From the NCBI RefSeq assembly GCF_051251085.1, contig NZ_JBPCZH010000004.1, positions 124,001-188,000 on the forward strand: a DNA stretch of 64,000 nucleotides, given 5' to 3'. Shown one piece after another: positions 61,966-64,000 of this stretch. The notes below the pieces were generated by a model. That model did no database searches and was not told the origin of the DNA. It saw nothing but the letters and a program-made list of their open reading frames with translations. Source of the stretch: Cernens ardua (GTDB lineage Bacteria; Pseudomonadota; Gammaproteobacteria; Pseudomonadales; Halomonadaceae). A program made the position numbers and the translations under genes. The stretch's first letter is position 1, and each line of letters begins with the position of its first letter.

Positions 61966-64000
61966 GTGACATCAGCGCATCCTTTGCTAGACCATCTGAA
62001 TGATGCACAGCGTGAGGCTGTCAGTGCACCTCAGGGCAACCTTCTGGTGCTGGCAGGAGCAGGTTCAGGTAAAACACGGGTATTGGTCCACCGCATTGCC
62101 TGGATGATCGAGCAAGAGCATCTTTCTCCTTATTCCATTCTAGCGGTAACGTTTACCAATAAGGCCGCGCGGGAGATGCGTACGCGCCTGGATGCGATTC
62201 TGAGCCTTTCTTCCCGTGGTATGTGGGTAGGGACTTTCCACTCGATTGCCCACCGTTTGCTGCGTACCCACTGGCACGATGCCAAATTGATCGAACATTT
62301 TCAGATCATCGATGCAGACGACCAGCTACGCCTCATCAAACGTCTGCTGAAAGATCACGGGATTGATGATGAGAAGTTTCCTCCGCGTCAGGTGGTCAAT
62401 TTCATCGCCGGTTGCAAGGAAGAGGGGTTGCGTCCACCACAGATCGATACGGCAGGTGATCCCTACCTCCATCAGATGGTGGAGTTGTACGCGCTTTATC
62501 AGAATGCCTGTGAGCTGTCCGGGCTGGTTGACTTCGCCGAGCTGTTGCTGCGTTCTCTGGAGCTGCTACGGGATAATCCCGCACTTTTAGAACATTATCA
62601 GGAGCGCTTCTCTCACATTCTGGTGGATGAGTTCCAGGATACCAATACCTTGCAATACCTATGGCTCAAGCTATTGGCAGGAGAACGGGCACGGTTAACG
62701 GTAGTGGGCGATGATGATCAGTCGATCTATGGCTGGCGTGGTGCCAAGGTGGAAAATCTTGAGCGTTTTCGGGATGAATTCGAATCGACCAAAGTGATAC
62801 GGCTTGAACGTAACTACCGCTCCACCGAAGCGATCCTTGAAGCAGCTAATGCCCTGATACGCAATAACACTGGGCGCATGGGTAAAGAGCTCTGGACGGA
62901 TATTGGGCAGGGCGACAAAATCTCTGTTTACGCCGGTTTCAATGATTTGGATGAAGCCCGGTTTATTGTTGATACCCTTTCCCGCACGGTGAAAGAGGAA
63001 GGGCTGTCTCGAAGTGATGTAGCAATTCTTTACCGCTCCAATGCACAGTCACGTGTGCTGGAAGAAGCGCTGATTCGTGCGTCTGTTCCGTATCGGATTT
63101 ATGGCGGACATCGTTTTTATGAGCGTTTGGAAATCAAGAATGCGCTTTCCTATCTACGATTGATGGTGACGCGTAATGACGATGCGGCGTTGGAGCGTGT
63201 GATCAACGTACCGGCGCGCGGTATCGGTTCCAAAAGTGTGGAGCGGCTGCGTGCCCATGCTCGCGATGAAGGCATGACACTGTGGGATGCCATTCATGAT
63301 GCCATCGCGAAAAAGGCGATTTCTGGGCGAGCAGCCAATGCGCTGACTGATTTCGTTAATCTGATTGATGGGCTGGATAACGACACGTCCGGATTACCTT
63401 TGGATGAGCTGATTGATCATGTATTGACGAAAACCGGCTTGATTGAATTTCACCGAGCCGAGCCCGGAGAAAAAGGGCAGGCACGTGTTGAAAACCTGGA
63501 GGAACTGGTCAGTGCCGCACGTGCCTTTGCACAAGGGCAAACGGGGGTACGTGGCCTTGACCCGTTCGAGCCAGAGGGTGAAGCGGCTGGTGAGGCCACG
63601 CTGGAACAGTTTCTGGCGGATGCATCACTGGATGCGGGTGAGCAGCAGGCAGATGAATACGAAGATGCCGTTCAGATGATGACGTTGCACTCTGCGAAAG
63701 GGCTGGAGTTCCCGCTCGTCTTTATTGCGGGGGTAGAGGAAGGGTTGTTTCCTCATAAAATGTCTGCAGAAGAGCCGGGGCGTTTGGAAGAGGAGCGCCG
63801 CCTTTGCTATGTCGGTATCACTCGTGCAATGAAGAAGCTGTACCTGACTTACGCTGAGATGCGCCGCCTTCACGGCAAGGAAACCTATCAGCGTCCCTCC
63901 CGCTTTATTCGCGAATTACCCGCGGGGCTGGTGGATGAAGTGCGTTTGCGAGGGCAGGTGTCGCGTCCCATGACGGAACGTCCTTCCTCTGGCTATCGCG
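61966..64000 (+). CDS. uvrD: DNA helicase II UvrD, 5' part (runs off the window)
   Basis: The frame is open from GTG 61966 to the window end, about 678 codons, and so lacks its C-terminus. AGAAGG lies 7 bases before the GTG. Superfamily 1 helicase motifs are in order: LVLAGAGSGKTRVLVHR (Walker A), LAVTFTNKAAREMR (Ia), ILVDEFQDTNTLQY (II), VVGDDDQSIYGWRGAKVEN (III), RLERNYRSTEAIL (IV) and MMTLHSAKGLEFPLVF (V), then RLCYVGITRAMKKLYLTYA (VI). DDDQSIYGWRGA is the UvrD rather than Rep form. It unwinds DNA in nucleotide-excision and mismatch repair. Confidence 0.95.
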   Translation, partial: MTSAHPLLDHLNDAQREAVSAPQGNLLVLAGAGSGKTRVLVHRIAWMIEQEHLSPYSILAVTFTNKAAREMRTRLDAILSLSSRGMWVGTFHSIAHRLLRTHWHDAKLIEHFQIIDADDQLRLIKRLLKDHGIDDEKFPPRQVVNFIAGCKEEGLRPPQIDTAGDPYLHQMVELYALYQNACELSGLVDFAELLLRSLELLRDNPALLEHYQERFSHILVDEFQDTNTLQYLWLKLLAGERARLTVVGDDDQSIYGWRGAKVENLERFRDEFESTKVIRLERNYRSTEAILEAANALIRNNTGRMGKELWTDIGQGDKISVYAGFNDLDEARFIVDTLSRTVKEEGLSRSDVAILYRSNAQSRVLEEALIRASVPYRIYGGHRFYERLEIKNALSYLRLMVTRNDDAALERVINVPARGIGSKSVERLRAHARDEGMTLWDAIHDAIAKKAISGRAANALTDFVNLIDGLDNDTSGLPLDELIDHVLTKTGLIEFHRAEPGEKGQARVENLEELVSAARAFAQGQTGVRGLDPFEPEGEAAGEATLEQFLADASLDAGEQQADEYEDAVQMMTLHSAKGLEFPLVFIAGVEEGLFPHKMSAEEPGRLEEERRLCYVGITRAMKKLYLTYAEMRRLHGKETYQRPSRFIRELPAGLVDEVRLRGQVSRPMTERPSSGYR

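Overview
The window reads as chromosome from a free-living gammaproteobacterium. It is dense and mostly single-copy, with Gram-negative envelope genes (mltA, amiC, RND permease, Tsx-like porin, TolC-like lipoprotein) and uvrD, mntH, argF and proP homologues. Gene content and protein style fit the Oceanospirillales/Halomonadaceae best, but no rRNA or other phylogenetic marker is present, so this is an inference. I saw no tRNA, rRNA, CRISPR array or insertion sequence.

Layout. 1-256 is the end of an EamA exporter. 257-1968 is a visibly AT-rich island: a promoter, a 33-codon ORF with a strong RBS, a 13-bp hairpin, and a SagB/ThcOx-type flavin oxidoreductase whose N-terminus looks like a RiPP recognition element. 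This is a candidate minimal peptide-modification locus. 2045-17348 is mostly metabolism: two Old Yellow Enzymes, a siderophore-interacting protein, amiC, a decayed ProP fragment, fused dihydroxyacetone kinase, two MFS transporters, LysR, an aldehyde dehydrogenase, a 2-hydroxyacid dehydrogenase and mntH.

17892-26169 is a tightly coupled operon: TolC-like lipoprotein, DevC, DevA and DevB-like exporter parts, a HAD phosphatase, an alpha/beta hydrolase, two SMR-type half-transporters and a DegT-family aminotransferase. The set suggests assembly, flipping and export of an amino-modified amphiphile, product unknown. 26401-33440 is a catabolic island: AraC regulator, FAD amine/amino-acid oxidase, ornithine-cyclodeaminase homologue, APC permease, outer-membrane channel and RidA-family protein, with a 38-bp perfect palindrome in its divergent promoter region. 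33572-36938 is a three-gene overlapping operon (arginase-fold hydrolase, GNAT, class III aminotransferase) that looks like an undescribed small-molecule pathway.

37668-40244 holds a TauD-like dioxygenase and two predicted exported proteins, one a Tat-type cupin and one a Rossmann-fold reductase with a signal peptide. 40919-46552 is a class II microcin locus: CvaA-like adaptor, CvaB-like C39-peptidase ABC exporter, a small exported protein that could be the immunity factor, a Tsx-like channel, and a Gly/Ala-rich microcin precursor with a double-glycine-type leader. The precursor has a perfect intrinsic terminator and a consensus FNR/ANR box upstream. 46936-64000 returns to core genes: flavin monooxygenase, FNT channel, an RND pump without its adaptor, a GabP-like permease followed by ornithine carbamoyltransferase, mltA, oppA-like, DUF72, a 60-residue protein and the start of uvrD.
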